Assembly (NCBI RefSeq): GCF_024204665.1
Contig: NZ_CP100355.1
Span: 2,957,451 to 3,021,450, forward strand
Length of the DNA stretch: 64,000 bases
Reading direction: 5' to 3'
Source of the DNA: Natronosalvus rutilus
GTDB taxonomy: Archaea > Halobacteriota > Halobacteria > Halobacteriales > Natrialbaceae
Shown: positions 43,445 to 51,680 of the stretch, piece by piece
Numbering within the stretch: position 1 is the first letter of the stretch
Layout: the number at the start of each line of letters is the position of its first letter
Program-made: the position numbers and the translations under genes
The notes under the pieces: model-generated
Database searches by the model: none
What the model saw: only the letters and a program-made list of their open reading frames with translations
What the model was told of the DNA's origin: nothing

Positions 43445-44530
43445 ATGAATGCCCGGGAGCCAGAGACTCTTATTCCGGCGGCTGTAGAGACACTCCCGAT
43501 CAACTTTGCAATCCTCGATGACGAAGGGACGATCCTGTATACGAATCGTGCATGGCAGGAGTTTGGCAAGGCGAACGATATCGATATTCGGCCAGATACC
43601 ATCGGAACTAACTATCTGACGATCACCAGACAAGCGGAGACGGAAACGGCACAGACGGCTGCTGCCGGGCTATCCGAGATTTTGACGGGCGGACGGGAAC
43701 TCTTCGAGTTCGAATATCCGTGCCACTCTCCCGACAACCAGCGGTGGTTTCTCATGCGGGCAGCATCGTTCACCGACGGTGAGCAGCGATACGTCGCTGT
43801 TGCGCATTTCGACATCACCGATCGATACACGTATCAGCGCCGGTTGGAAGAATCCAACGAGCGTCTCCAGCAGTTCGCCAGCGTTGCCTCTCACGACCTG
43901 CAAGAGCCGTTACGGATGGTCACGAGCTACCTGCAACTGCTCGAGAGTCGGTATAGCGACGAACTCGACGAGGACGCCAAAGAGTTCATCGAGTTCGCAG
44001 TTGATGGTGCCGAGCGGATGGAGGCAATGATCGACGGGTTGCTTACGTATTCCAGAGTCGAAACACAGGGGAAGCCCTTCGATTCAGTCAATCTGGAGGC
44101 AGTACTCGACGATGTGTTGACGGATCTTGATATCCGACTCGACGAAACCGGTGCTAAAATCACTGCTGAACCGCTGCCGACTGTCAGCGGTGACGCCAGC
44201 CAACTTCGCCAACTCTTTCAGAACCTGATGGAAAACGCTCTCCAGTACAGCGGCGAGCAGGAACCCCGAGTAGCAATCTCTGCGACGCGTGACGAGGAGG
44301 AGTGGATCGTTTCGGTCAGTGACGAGGGGATCGGTATCGATCAGGAGGATGCAGATCGCGTTTTCAAGGTGTTCCAGCGACTTCACAGCCACGAGGAGTA
44401 CGAAGGGACAGGGATCGGTCTCGCACTTTGCAAGCGAATTGTGGAACGACACGGCGGGGAAATTTGGATTGACTCGAACCCAGACGACGGCTCGACGTTC
44501 TCGTTTACGCTTCCGGCTGCCGATACGTAA
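43445..44530 (+). CDS. PAS-domain sensor histidine kinase
   Basis: The 361-residue soluble kinase has a PAS domain (about residues 15-125: INFAILDDEGTILYTNRAWQ, then AHFDITD). The HisKA region has phospho-accepting His150 in SVASHDLQEPLRMV. The HATPase region shows N box QNLMENALQYS, G1 VSDEGIGIDQED, F box VFKVFQRLHS and G2 GTGIGLALCKRIVERHGG. It has no membrane helix, so it senses an internal signal. No response regulator receiver gene is adjacent, which is common for orphan kinases of haloarchaea. Confidence 0.92.
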   Translation: MNAREPETLIPAAVETLPINFAILDDEGTILYTNRAWQEFGKANDIDIRPDTIGTNYLTITRQAETETAQTAAAGLSEILTGGRELFEFEYPCHSPDNQRWFLMRAASFTDGEQRYVAVAHFDITDRYTYQRRLEESNERLQQFASVASHDLQEPLRMVTSYLQLLESRYSDELDEDAKEFIEFAVDGAERMEAMIDGLLTYSRVETQGKPFDSVNLEAVLDDVLTDLDIRLDETGAKITAEPLPTVSGDASQLRQLFQNLMENALQYSGEQEPRVAISATRDEEEWIVSVSDEGIGIDQEDADRVFKVFQRLHSHEEYEGTGIGLALCKRIVERHGGEIWIDSNPDDGSTFSFTLPAADT

Positions 44531-45146
44531 ACGACTCGTATTGAACGATTGGACTCCTTTCAGAATGGGCGTCTGCCCGTGCGACATTCGCGCTCTGTAT
44601 GCAGCACGGTCGTTGAAACCTATCATCTCTTGGGGTTTCAACAAAGCCAATGAAGTATTCTCCGCGCACAGGTAGAACCGTCCGCTCAAAAACCAGTCCG
44701 AGTGGTGGCCGGATTCATTGTCCCAGTCGACACCACGGCAGGGCGGTGAAATCGGATACTGACGGGAGATTTCGAAACGAGTGAAAACAGGATGTACTTG
44801 TCCAGGGTCAAACAGTTCTATTTCCCTTCACTCTGAAGTTTGGCTATCTCGTGACCGTCTGGAAGAAGCGAACTGGACAGATAACGTGGATGCAAGTACC
44901 GGATTGACTGAGTTCGTCGTAGGAGCGGTTGGCTACTTTGTGAACAAAGAAACTAACTGTGTTCAACTGTGTTTGGCGTCGACCGTCAGAATGGAGGTTT
45001 TGCGCGCGAGAACTCAGTAGTAGATGCTAGACGTGGTAGAGTACCGTTCACCGCGTTATTCAACTCAAACAGTGAGTGCGTTAGCGCGGAGCCAATCAGC
45101 TTCCCGTCTGCCGATTATCGTGACTCACTTTCGTGAATTAATTAAG
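44531..45146. other. Gap after the kinase with a repeat copy
   Basis: About 615 bp. It holds copy 4 of the dispersed element (44563-44648). One open frame of 79 codons (44781-45020) has no motif, poor composition and no promoter, so I do not call it. The end is AT-rich towards the tRNA terminator. Confidence 0.55.
44563..44648 (+). repeat. Dispersed element, copy 4
   Basis: It opens gaatgggcgtctgcccgtgc as copy 3 does, keeps the left arm cattcgcgctctgtatgcag, then switches to the sequence shared with copy 1. This includes a perfect 9-bp inverted repeat GTTGAAACC (44612-44620) / GGTTTCAAC (44634-44642). It starts 33 bp after the histidine kinase stop. Confidence 0.7.
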
Positions 45147-45220
45147 CGGGCCGGGCGCGATTTGAACACGCGACCGTCTGATTAAGAGTCAGACGCTCTG
45201 CCTAACTGAGCTACCGGCCC
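45147..45220 (-). tRNA. tRNA-Lys (CTT)
   Basis: Read on the minus strand, a full cloverleaf is present. The acceptor stem is GGGCCGG / CCGGCCC, the D-arm begins TAGCTCAGTTAGGCAGAGC, the anticodon arm is TCTGA-CTCTTAA-TCAGA with anticodon CTT, and the T-arm is CGCG-TGTTCAAAT-CGCG. No intron and no encoded CCA are seen. It decodes AAG. The 3' end faces the accessory stretch. Confidence 0.95.
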
Positions 45221-45335
45221 TGTACATTCGAGTTTTTGCCCGCCGCTCAAATAGGTTTCCTTTAGGAAGCAATGTGGCACGCACGGACATGCCGTCGGCC
45301 GGACAGTGCAACGACAACCGTAACCGTCTTCGGGA

Positions 45336-45366
45336 ACGTTAAGTACAGTCGGTTCAACCGGACTGT
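45336..45366 (+). promoter_or_regulatory. Promoter and palindrome before the RCK-DHH gene
   Basis: A TATA-like acgttaagtac (45336-45346) overlaps a nearly perfect palindrome, ACAGTC-GGTT-CA-ACCG-GACTGT (45345-45366, one bulged base), ending 3 bp before the ATG. Its place over the expected start of transcription fits an operator or a leader hairpin. Confidence 0.5.
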
Positions 45367-45369
45367 CAC

Positions 45370-46812
45370 ATGAGTACGGGGGTTACAATTTCGTCGATCT
45401 CGGACTACGCGATCCTCGGGTGCGGGAGCGTCGGCTACGCCGTCGCCGAGGAACTCGCCGAGCAGGGAAAAGACGTCCTGATCATCGACCGCGACGAAAA
45501 CCGCGTCGAGTCCCTCCGTGACCAGGACCTCGACGCCAGAACCGCCGACATCCGCGAGGTCGAGGCCGCCAACCTCGTCGCCGACCGCTCGGTCGTCCTC
45601 ATCCTCGCCTCCGACGTCGAGGCCAACAAACAGGCCGTCGAGCACATTCGCAACGTCAACGGCGACCAGTTCATCGTCGCGCGCGCGAGCGATCCAGTCT
45701 CCGGCGACGAACTCGCCGACCTCGGGGCCGACATCGTCATCAACCCCTCGACCGTCATCGCCGACTCCGCACTACGAGCCCTCGAGTCCGGCGAACTTGA
45801 GCACAACGCCGCGACCCTCGCGGGCCTGCTCGAGGAGACGACGGGTCGGCTGGCGATCCTCACCCAGCCGAGCCCCGACCCCGATTCGATCGCCAGCGGA
45901 GCGGCGTTGCAGGCGATCGCTGCCCATCTCGGCATCGAATCCGACATCATCTACCTCGGGGACATCGGCCACCAAGAGAACCGGGCGTTCGTCAACTTAC
46001 TCGGCATCGACCTCCTGCAGTGGGACGACGTCGAGGACCAGTCGGTCTACGACACCGTCGCGCTCGTCGACCACACGAGCACCGAGGACCTCACGCTCGA
46101 GGTCGACGTGCTAATCGACCACGCCGAGCCCGAGGAGGGCCTCGAGCCTTTCTTTACCGACATTCGGCCCAACATGTCCTCGACCTCGACGATCATGACG
46201 AAGTACATCCAGGAGTTCGACATGAACGTCTCCGAGGAAGTGGCGACGGCGCTGCTCTACGGCATCCGCGCCGAAACCCTCGATTTCAAACGCGACACGA
46301 CGCCCGCAGACCTCACCGCCGCCGCCTACCTCTATCCCTTCGCGAACCACGACACGCTCGAGCAAGTCGAGTCGCCCTCGATGTCGCCCGAGACGCTCGA
46401 CGTGCTGGCCGAGGCCATCGCGAATCGGGACGTCCAGGGGAGTCACCTCGTCTCGAACGCTGGCTTCGTTCGCGACCGGGAGGCGCTGATGCAGGCCGCG
46501 AGCCACCTCCTGAACCTGGAAGGCGTGACGACGACGGCCGTCTTCGGGGTGGCGGAGGAGACCATCTTCCTCGCCGCTCGCTCGAAGGACATACGAATGA
46601 ACATCGGGAGCGTCCTGGCCGACGCCTATGGCGAGATCGGCGAGACGGCGGGTCACTCGACGCAAGCCAGCGCGGAGATTCCCCTCGGGATCTTTACGGG
46701 AATCGAAATCTCCGACGACACGCGCGAGACGCTCCTGACGCTGACTGAGGAGGCCGTGAAGCGAACACTGTTCGACGCGATGGGCGTCGAGGGCGAAGGA
46801 AACGGGAGCTAA
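45370..46812 (+). CDS. TrkA-N (RCK) domain fused to DHH/DHHA1 phosphoesterase
   Basis: The 480-residue protein begins with a Rossmann domain of the TrkA/RCK type (DYAILGCGSVGYAVAEELAE; glycine loop at residues 17-22; VLIIDRDENRVESLRDQ). From about residue 160 a DHH phosphoesterase follows: LTQPSPDPDSIASGAALQ (Asp170 and Asp172), VALVDHTSTED (Asp234), VLIDHAEPEEG and the C-terminal DHHA1 part with SVLADAYGEIGETAGHS. The DHH triad is altered (DHT/DHA). DHH enzymes cut c-di-AMP, nanoRNA or ssDNA, and RCK domains bind NAD(H) or c-di-nucleotides in K+ transport. A link between the two is inferred. Confidence 0.85.
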   Translation: MSTGVTISSISDYAILGCGSVGYAVAEELAEQGKDVLIIDRDENRVESLRDQDLDARTADIREVEAANLVADRSVVLILASDVEANKQAVEHIRNVNGDQFIVARASDPVSGDELADLGADIVINPSTVIADSALRALESGELEHNAATLAGLLEETTGRLAILTQPSPDPDSIASGAALQAIAAHLGIESDIIYLGDIGHQENRAFVNLLGIDLLQWDDVEDQSVYDTVALVDHTSTEDLTLEVDVLIDHAEPEEGLEPFFTDIRPNMSSTSTIMTKYIQEFDMNVSEEVATALLYGIRAETLDFKRDTTPADLTAAAYLYPFANHDTLEQVESPSMSPETLDVLAEAIANRDVQGSHLVSNAGFVRDREALMQAASHLLNLEGVTTTAVFGVAEETIFLAARSKDIRMNIGSVLADAYGEIGETAGHSTQASAEIPLGIFTGIEISDDTRETLLTLTEEAVKRTLFDAMGVEGEGNGS

Positions 46813-46890
46813 GACGGTCCGCTCTTGATAGGATAGATAGAAGCGAATTGGTGGTGTCTGTGTCCACGACCGCAGCCGCGTACCGCCAGC

Positions 46891-47184
46891 CTACGCGACC
46901 AGTTCGTCTTCTTCCTCGTCCGGTTCCTTGACGCGTTCGACGACGTCGGTCACGAGGATGATGTCACCGACGGAACGGACCCACCGGTACGGCAGGATGA
47001 CGCCACGAGCGGTGGTGACTTCGTCGCCGAAGAGTTCGTAGTTGAGTCCCCCCAGTGCCAGTCCGGTGACGGCTTCGCCGCCGACGTTCAGTCGCAGGTC
47101 CTCGACTTCGCCGACGAAGACGCCGTTGTTCGAGTAGACCTCGCGTCCGACGAGCGAGGTAATCTCCTGTGGAGTGTCGTCCAT
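46891..47184 (-). CDS. PRC-barrel protein, probable CdpB-type cell-division factor
   Basis: The protein has 97 residues from the ATG at 47184 (MDDTPQEITSLVGREVYSNN); four further codons upstream are possible. The single PRC-barrel domain fills the chain: GVFVGEVEDLRLNVGGEAVT, then GVILPYRWVRSVGDIILVTD, and an acidic tail. Haloarchaeal one-domain PRC proteins CdpB1 and CdpB2 join SepF and FtsZ at the division site. Size and composition agree. I cannot tell CdpB1 from CdpB2 or rule out another PRC protein. Confidence 0.72.
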   Translation of the reverse strand: MDDTPQEITSLVGREVYSNNGVFVGEVEDLRLNVGGEAVTGLALGGLNYELFGDEVTTARGVILPYRWVRSVGDIILVTDVVERVKEPDEEEDELVA

Positions 47185-47362
47185 GTACCCACCCATGCAC
47201 GGCGGACTCTTAATTCTTAGTCAGACAGTCCGGTGCTCGAGTGGGTGTTCACCGATTCCTCGATCACGCGATCACTCGTTCACTCGAGTTCGCGCGGCCG
47301 GTCGAGGATCGCCCCATCGGTCGTTCCCGAACGATTTTGTCGGCGGCCACGAACGAGTGCCC

Positions 47363-48070
47363 ATGAACGACGTTCTCGAGCGGGTTCGCCCCGTCGCCAG
47401 ATCCTACTTCGACGACGCGGTGACGCCGGCCCACGACTGGCACCACGTCATGCGCGTCGAGACGAACGCGCGCCGCCTCGCTGCCGAACGGACGGACGTC
47501 GACCAGGACGTACTGCTGTTGGCTGCGGTTCTCCACGACATCGGCAGACCGAAGGAAGATTCGGGCGCCATCGACGACCACGCCGAGTGGGGTGCCCGCG
47601 AGGCCCGGACGATTCTCGAGTCGGTCGACCACCCTCCAGAGTCGGTCGACGCCGTCGCCCACTGCATCCGCGCGCACCGCTTCTCGAACGACGTCGACCC
47701 CCGGACGGCCGAGGCACGCCTCCTCTCGGACGCCGACAACCTGGACGCGCTCGGAGCCATCGGCCTCGCGCGCACGTTCTCCTTCGGGGGCGAACTCGGA
47801 ACGACGATTCACGATCCCGGCCTCCCGCCGGCCGAGGATGATACGCGTGCTGGCGCAACCAGCATCAACCACGTTCACAAGAAGTTGCTCCGACTGCCCG
47901 AACGCATGTACACGCCCGAGGGACGGGCCGTCGCCGAGGAGCGCGCGAAGGTCGTCGACTCGTTCCTCGAGTCGCTCGAGTGTGAGGTGAGCGGTGGGTC
48001 GAGCGACCACGACTCGAGCAGCGAGCCGATCGATTACGACTCGAGCGAGGAGCAAGGAGACGGAGCGTGA
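47363..48070 (+). CDS. HD-domain metal-dependent phosphohydrolase
   Basis: The protein has 235 residues from the ATG at 47363. An upstream extension overlaps the divergent PRC gene and lacks similarity to the family. The HD signature is complete: HDWHHVMRVETNARRL, then LLAAVLHDIGRPKED with the metal-binding His-Asp pair, and later LLSDADNLDALGAIG. The C-terminus is an acidic Ser/Asp tail (about residues 210-235). Such enzymes hydrolyse nucleotides or other phosphates in the cytoplasm. Substrate unknown. The next gene begins 4 bp after the stop. Confidence 0.88.
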   Translation: MNDVLERVRPVARSYFDDAVTPAHDWHHVMRVETNARRLAAERTDVDQDVLLLAAVLHDIGRPKEDSGAIDDHAEWGAREARTILESVDHPPESVDAVAHCIRAHRFSNDVDPRTAEARLLSDADNLDALGAIGLARTFSFGGELGTTIHDPGLPPAEDDTRAGATSINHVHKKLLRLPERMYTPEGRAVAEERAKVVDSFLESLECEVSGGSSDHDSSSEPIDYDSSEEQGDGA

Positions 48071-48074
48071 ATCG

Positions 48075-48767
48075 ATGCCTATCCACGATCTCTCGTACCC
48101 GCTCGAGACCGGCATGCCTGTCTATCCTGGTTCGCCGCCGGTCGCGGTCGAACCCGCAACGACCGTCGAGGACGATGGTTACGCGACCACGGACCTGTCG
48201 TTCGATTCCCACACGGGGACGCACATCGACGCGCCCGCGCACATGCGATCGGATGGCCCGACGCTCGACGACTTCGACGTGGAACGGTTCCGATTTCGGG
48301 CCGTTCTCGCGGATTGCCGTCCGCTCGAGCCTCGAGAACCGATTGGGGCGGACGACCTCGAGCGGGCGGTAGCCGCTGGTGCGGACGCAGACACGATCGG
48401 CAACGAAGACGGAGACCCCGACCTCCTCATCTGCCGAACTGGCTGGGAAACCCACTGGGGAACCGACCGAGCGTTCGACCACCCCTACCTGACCGCATCG
48501 GCTGCCGACTGGCTGGTCGAGCGCGAACTCGACCTCGGCATCGACGCGATGAACGTCGACCCAACGCCAGGAAGCGACCCCGCCCCGGACGAACCGGACG
48601 GCTACCCGTTCCACCGAACGATGTTCGCCGACGACCGGGTCCTCCTCGAGAACCTCAGGGGGCTCGAGGCGCTTCCCACCGGCGAGGTGTTCACCGTCCA
48701 CGCGTATCCACTCGCGGTCGCGAACGCCGACGGCGCCCCGGTACGGGCGGTCGCCATGGTCGAGTGA
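48075..48767 (+). CDS. Cyclase family protein (kynurenine formamidase-like)
   Basis: The protein has 230 residues from the ATG at 48075 (MPIHDLSYPLETGMPVYPGS). The metal-binding motif SFDSHTGTHIDAPAHM matches the HxGTHxDxPxH signature of the cyclase superfamily, which includes kynurenine formamidase and isatin hydrolase. Other segments are LLICRTGWETHWG and GIDAMNVDPTPGSDP and a C-terminal VFTVHAYPLAVANADGAPVR. It is probably a metal-dependent amidohydrolase. It is cotranscribed with the HD gene. Its substrate is not evident from neighbours. Confidence 0.88.
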   Translation: MPIHDLSYPLETGMPVYPGSPPVAVEPATTVEDDGYATTDLSFDSHTGTHIDAPAHMRSDGPTLDDFDVERFRFRAVLADCRPLEPREPIGADDLERAVAAGADADTIGNEDGDPDLLICRTGWETHWGTDRAFDHPYLTASAADWLVERELDLGIDAMNVDPTPGSDPAPDEPDGYPFHRTMFADDRVLLENLRGLEALPTGEVFTVHAYPLAVANADGAPVRAVAMVE

Positions 48768-48854
48768 GACGAGCGAGAGCGAGACAGGCGAGATGGGCGA
48801 GAGCGAGCCGTCGTCTCAGAACGCTTTTCCCCCGATCGGTCCTTGCTTGAGGTA

Positions 48855-49220
48855 ATGGCACTTCCCGCCCAGTTCGTGGTCGCCCTCGTCGGTGCCGTTC
48901 TCGTCGCCGTCGCCACCATCGTCGTCTACCGGGACGCCGACCGCCTCGAGTTCGAGCGGCCGTGGCTGTGGGCCGCCGTCGTCGCCGCCCCGATGCTCCT
49001 CGCGCTGTCGCTCCACCTCGTGATCGGGACCGTCCCGATCCCGGGCCTGCTCGTGCTCGTGGTCGCGGGGCTCGCCTTCTACGCGTTCGAACGCGACGAC
49101 GCGGTCCACGGCGACGATACCGCCGATCCACACGTCCTCCCCGGCGGGTCCGATGCAGGTGATGGGCCTCCACCAGGCGAATCCGATGCGGAGACCGGCG
49201 AAGGCGAAGGCGATCGGTGA
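48855..49220 (+). CDS. Small membrane protein with acidic tail
   Basis: The protein has 121 residues from the ATG at 48855. Three hydrophobic segments are clear: AQFVVALVGAVLVAVATIVV, WLWAAVVAAPMLLALSLHLV and IPGLLVLVVAGLAFYAFERD. A Gly/Asp/Pro-rich tail of about 40 residues follows. It is common in haloarchaea with no known role. Neighbour genes give no clue. Confidence 0.68.
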   Translation: MALPAQFVVALVGAVLVAVATIVVYRDADRLEFERPWLWAAVVAAPMLLALSLHLVIGTVPIPGLLVLVVAGLAFYAFERDDAVHGDDTADPHVLPGGSDAGDGPPPGESDAETGEGEGDR

Positions 49221-49322
49221 CCGGCGATTCAGATACCGGCGAACGCGACGATAATCGGTGACCTGATGCCAGAACGACTGAAACCCCGTCACACCTTTTG
49301 CCGGTCAGCACGTACGACGTCC

Positions 49323-49862
49323 ATGGAACGAACGACCGTCGGCGGCGGCTGTTTCTGGTGTATCGAGGCGGCGTACAAGGAACTCGAGGGCATCGAGTCG
49401 GTCACGTCGGGCTACGCGGGCGGCCACGTCGAGGACCCAAGCTACGAGGCCGTTTGCAGGGGCGAGACCGGCCACGCGGAAGTCGTCCAGCTCGAGTACG
49501 ACCCCGACGTGATCGGGTACGACCAGATACTCGAGGTCTTCTTCACCGTCCACGACCCGACGCAGGTGAACCGACAGGGACCGGACGTCGGCAGCCAATA
49601 CCGATCGGTGATCTTCACCCACGACGACGAGCAACGCGAACTCGCAACGGCGTTCATCGAAGAACTCGAGGCGGAGGGCGTCTACGACGACGAAATCGCG
49701 ACCGAAGTCGAACCGCTCGAGACGTTCTACGAGGCCGAGGCGTATCACCAGGACTACTTCGAGAAGAACCCCACGGACGCCTACTGTCGGATGCACGCCG
49801 CGCCAAAGATCGACAAGGTTCGCGAGCGGTTCACCGAGCGCGTAGCCGGATCGACGCAGTAG
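49323..49862 (+). CDS. msrA: Peptide methionine-S-sulfoxide reductase A
   Basis: The protein has 179 residues from the ATG at 49323; 19 further in-frame codons upstream are unlike the family. The active site is GGCFWCIEAAYKELEGI (Cys at about residue 10). Other signatures are VTSGYAGGHVEDPSYEAVCR, GHAEVVQLEYDPDVIGYDQI, HDPTQVNRQGPDVGSQYRS and FYEAEAYHQDYFEKNP. A C-terminal cysteine (YCRMH) may resolve the disulfide. It repairs oxidised methionine. No msrB is adjacent. Confidence 0.96.
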   Translation: MERTTVGGGCFWCIEAAYKELEGIESVTSGYAGGHVEDPSYEAVCRGETGHAEVVQLEYDPDVIGYDQILEVFFTVHDPTQVNRQGPDVGSQYRSVIFTHDDEQRELATAFIEELEAEGVYDDEIATEVEPLETFYEAEAYHQDYFEKNPTDAYCRMHAAPKIDKVRERFTERVAGSTQ

Positions 49863-49946
49863 CGAGTGGCAGACGGAACCGTTTCGAACCTGGCAACGCC
49901 CGAGAGTTATTAATCCCTCACCACGAACCACGAGACGAACTGGTGC

Positions 49947-50699
49947 ATGGACGAGTTACTCGCAGCGCGAAACGCCCTCCTCGAAGCCCTCCTCGAAACG
50001 CCACGGACGAAACCCGAACTCGTCGACGAACTGTCCACGTCCCGGTCGACGATCGACCGCGGGGTCGCGTCGTTGCTCGAGACCGGGTGTATCGAACGAC
50101 GCGACTCGGCTTACCTCGCGACCGAGACGGGGCGACTCGCCTGTCGTGCTCGACGGGACTATCTCGCCGACCTGGATCGGATCGAACGGGGAAGACCGAT
50201 CCTGACGGAACTCCCCCTCGAGTCGATCGACCTGTCGTTCCTTCGCGAGGCGTCGATCGACGTGCCGAGTCCGCAGGCGCCGTGGACGGCCCTCGAGACG
50301 AGCATGCGTCACATCCGCGAAGCGTCGGCGGTGTTCGGCACGGCCCCGGTGGTCTTCAATCTCTACTTCGACGAGTTCCTGGAGTCGATCGAGAACGGTG
50401 GATTGTGCGCGGAACTGATCCTCGATCAGAACCTGTTTTCCTCGCTCGACGATGGTCAGCACGACCAGCTTCGGGAGATCATCGAAGCGGACTGCGGTCG
50501 GCTGTACACGGCCACGCTCGAGATGCCATACGCCATCTGGATCGCCGAAGGAGAGACCGTCGTCGCCGGACTGACGGTGTACTCCGAGAACGGGCTCGCG
50601 GGCGTCCTTCGAACCGACGACCCCGAGAGCGTCGACTGGGTTCGCGAACGGTACCGCGAACGCCGAGCCGAGTCCGAACTCGTCTGGAACCCTGACTGA
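49947..50699 (+). CDS. Winged-helix regulator with FilR1-type C-terminal domain
   Basis: The 250-residue protein has an N-terminal winged helix (NALLEALLETPRTKPELVDE, then LSTSRSTIDRGVASLLETG and ERRDSAYLATETGRLACRA). The C-terminal domain (about 105-245: RHIREASAVFGTAPVVFNLY, then YAIWIAEGETVVAGLTVYSE) resembles the FilR1/DUF1724 group found in methanogen and haloarchaeal regulators. It likely represses or activates in response to a ligand or cell state. It is a single gene, and the target is unknown. Confidence 0.82.
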   Translation: MDELLAARNALLEALLETPRTKPELVDELSTSRSTIDRGVASLLETGCIERRDSAYLATETGRLACRARRDYLADLDRIERGRPILTELPLESIDLSFLREASIDVPSPQAPWTALETSMRHIREASAVFGTAPVVFNLYFDEFLESIENGGLCAELILDQNLFSSLDDGQHDQLREIIEADCGRLYTATLEMPYAIWIAEGETVVAGLTVYSENGLAGVLRTDDPESVDWVRERYRERRAESELVWNPD

Positions 50700-50768
50700 G
50701 GTCGGTCGGCGCGAGGAGGCGGCGGTCGATGGCATAAACGGTTAGGTCGTGACGGCCCGAGATGACCT

Positions 50769-51575
50769 ATGGACGGGCCAGAGGAAAACGGCGGCGAGAG
50801 TAAGGGCGACAGCAATGGTGAGCGTGAGGGCGACAGCAATGGTGAGCGTGAGGGCGACAGCGACGTCGATAACGAACCGGAAGCCGGGACCGACGTCGGC
50901 AACGAGTCTGACGTCCTCGAGAACACTCCTGGTGGCGGAACCACGCCCGCCGCCCGGCCGATCACACCCGACGCCCCCTCGGAGTTCGGCCTGGTGCAGG
51001 TGTGGTGGGGCGACGGAAAGGGAAAGACCACGGCCGCGATGGGACTGGGACTGCGGGCCGCGGGAAACGGCTTCCGGGTCCACATGCTCCAGTTCATGAA
51101 AGGCGGCGCCTCGAGCGTCGAGGCCGTCCGCGGCGAGTACAACGCCATCGAGTCGCTTCCCGGGTTCAGCTATGAGAACCTCGGCCACTACGGCTGGCAC
51201 GGGATGGCCGACGGCAGCGACGACGTCGACCACGAGCGCGAGGCCAGATCCGGACTCGAGCGCGCTCGCGACCTGGTGTCGGCGGCGAACGAAGCCGACC
51301 TGACGACGCCGTTTCCGCTCGATTCCGATCCCGACGACGGCGTCCACATGCTCGTTCTCGACGAGATCCTCTACGCGGTCGAGAGCGACCTCATCGAGCC
51401 CGAATCCGTGGTCGAACTTCTCGAAATTAAACCGGACTCGCTCGAGATCGTGCTCACGGGCGGACACACCGAACCGGCGTACCTCCTCGAGCACGCCGAC
51501 CTCGTGACGGAGGTTGCCAAGCGTCGACACCCGTTCGACGACGGCCAGCGGGCGCGACGCGGGACGGAGTACTGA
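50769..51575 (+). CDS. Cob(I)yrinic acid a,c-diamide adenosyltransferase (CobO/BtuR type)
   Basis: The 268-residue protein has a disordered acidic N-terminus (about residues 1-70) that contains a coding tandem repeat. The enzyme core starts at LVQVWWGDGKGKTTAAMGLG, the P-loop of CobO/BtuR. Further signatures are VHMLQFMKGGASSVEAVRGE, then HMLVLDEILYAVESDLIEPE and VLTGGHTEPAYLLEHADLVT. It transfers the adenosyl group of ATP to cobalt in coenzyme B12 synthesis or salvage. Methylmalonyl-CoA mutase, which needs B12, would act just after propionyl-CoA carboxylase, whose genes are in this window. No other cobalamin genes are adjacent. Confidence 0.92.
   Translation: MDGPEENGGESKGDSNGEREGDSNGEREGDSDVDNEPEAGTDVGNESDVLENTPGGGTTPAARPITPDAPSEFGLVQVWWGDGKGKTTAAMGLGLRAAGNGFRVHMLQFMKGGASSVEAVRGEYNAIESLPGFSYENLGHYGWHGMADGSDDVDHEREARSGLERARDLVSAANEADLTTPFPLDSDPDDGVHMLVLDEILYAVESDLIEPESVVELLEIKPDSLEIVLTGGHTEPAYLLEHADLVTEVAKRRHPFDDGQRARRGTEY
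50800..50861 (+). repeat. 24-bp tandem repeat in the cobalamin adenosyltransferase gene
   Basis: About 2.5 copies of a 24-bp unit (gagcgtgagggcgacagcaa + tggt) encode the peptide EREGDSNG repeated in the disordered tail. The repeats are nearly identical at DNA level, so copy number may vary between strains. Confidence 0.75.
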
Positions 51576-51680
51576 CGCGAGACAGTGTACTGACTGTCCG
51601 AAAACGACCCGCCGTGCTGTCACTCCTCGACAAAACGGACAGTACAGTTATGGGGAACGCCCGACGAATCGTCCACAGCA

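Noticed and set aside
44781-45020. 79-codon plus-strand frame before tRNA-Lys
   Set aside because: Low acidic content, no motif and no promoter in a decayed region.
45147-45220. tRNA-Lys at the edge of the accessory stretch as an integration site
   Set aside because: The 3' end faces the stretch, as integrases prefer, but I found no second copy of the tRNA 3' end within the window and no integrase gene. An island boundary is possible but not supported.
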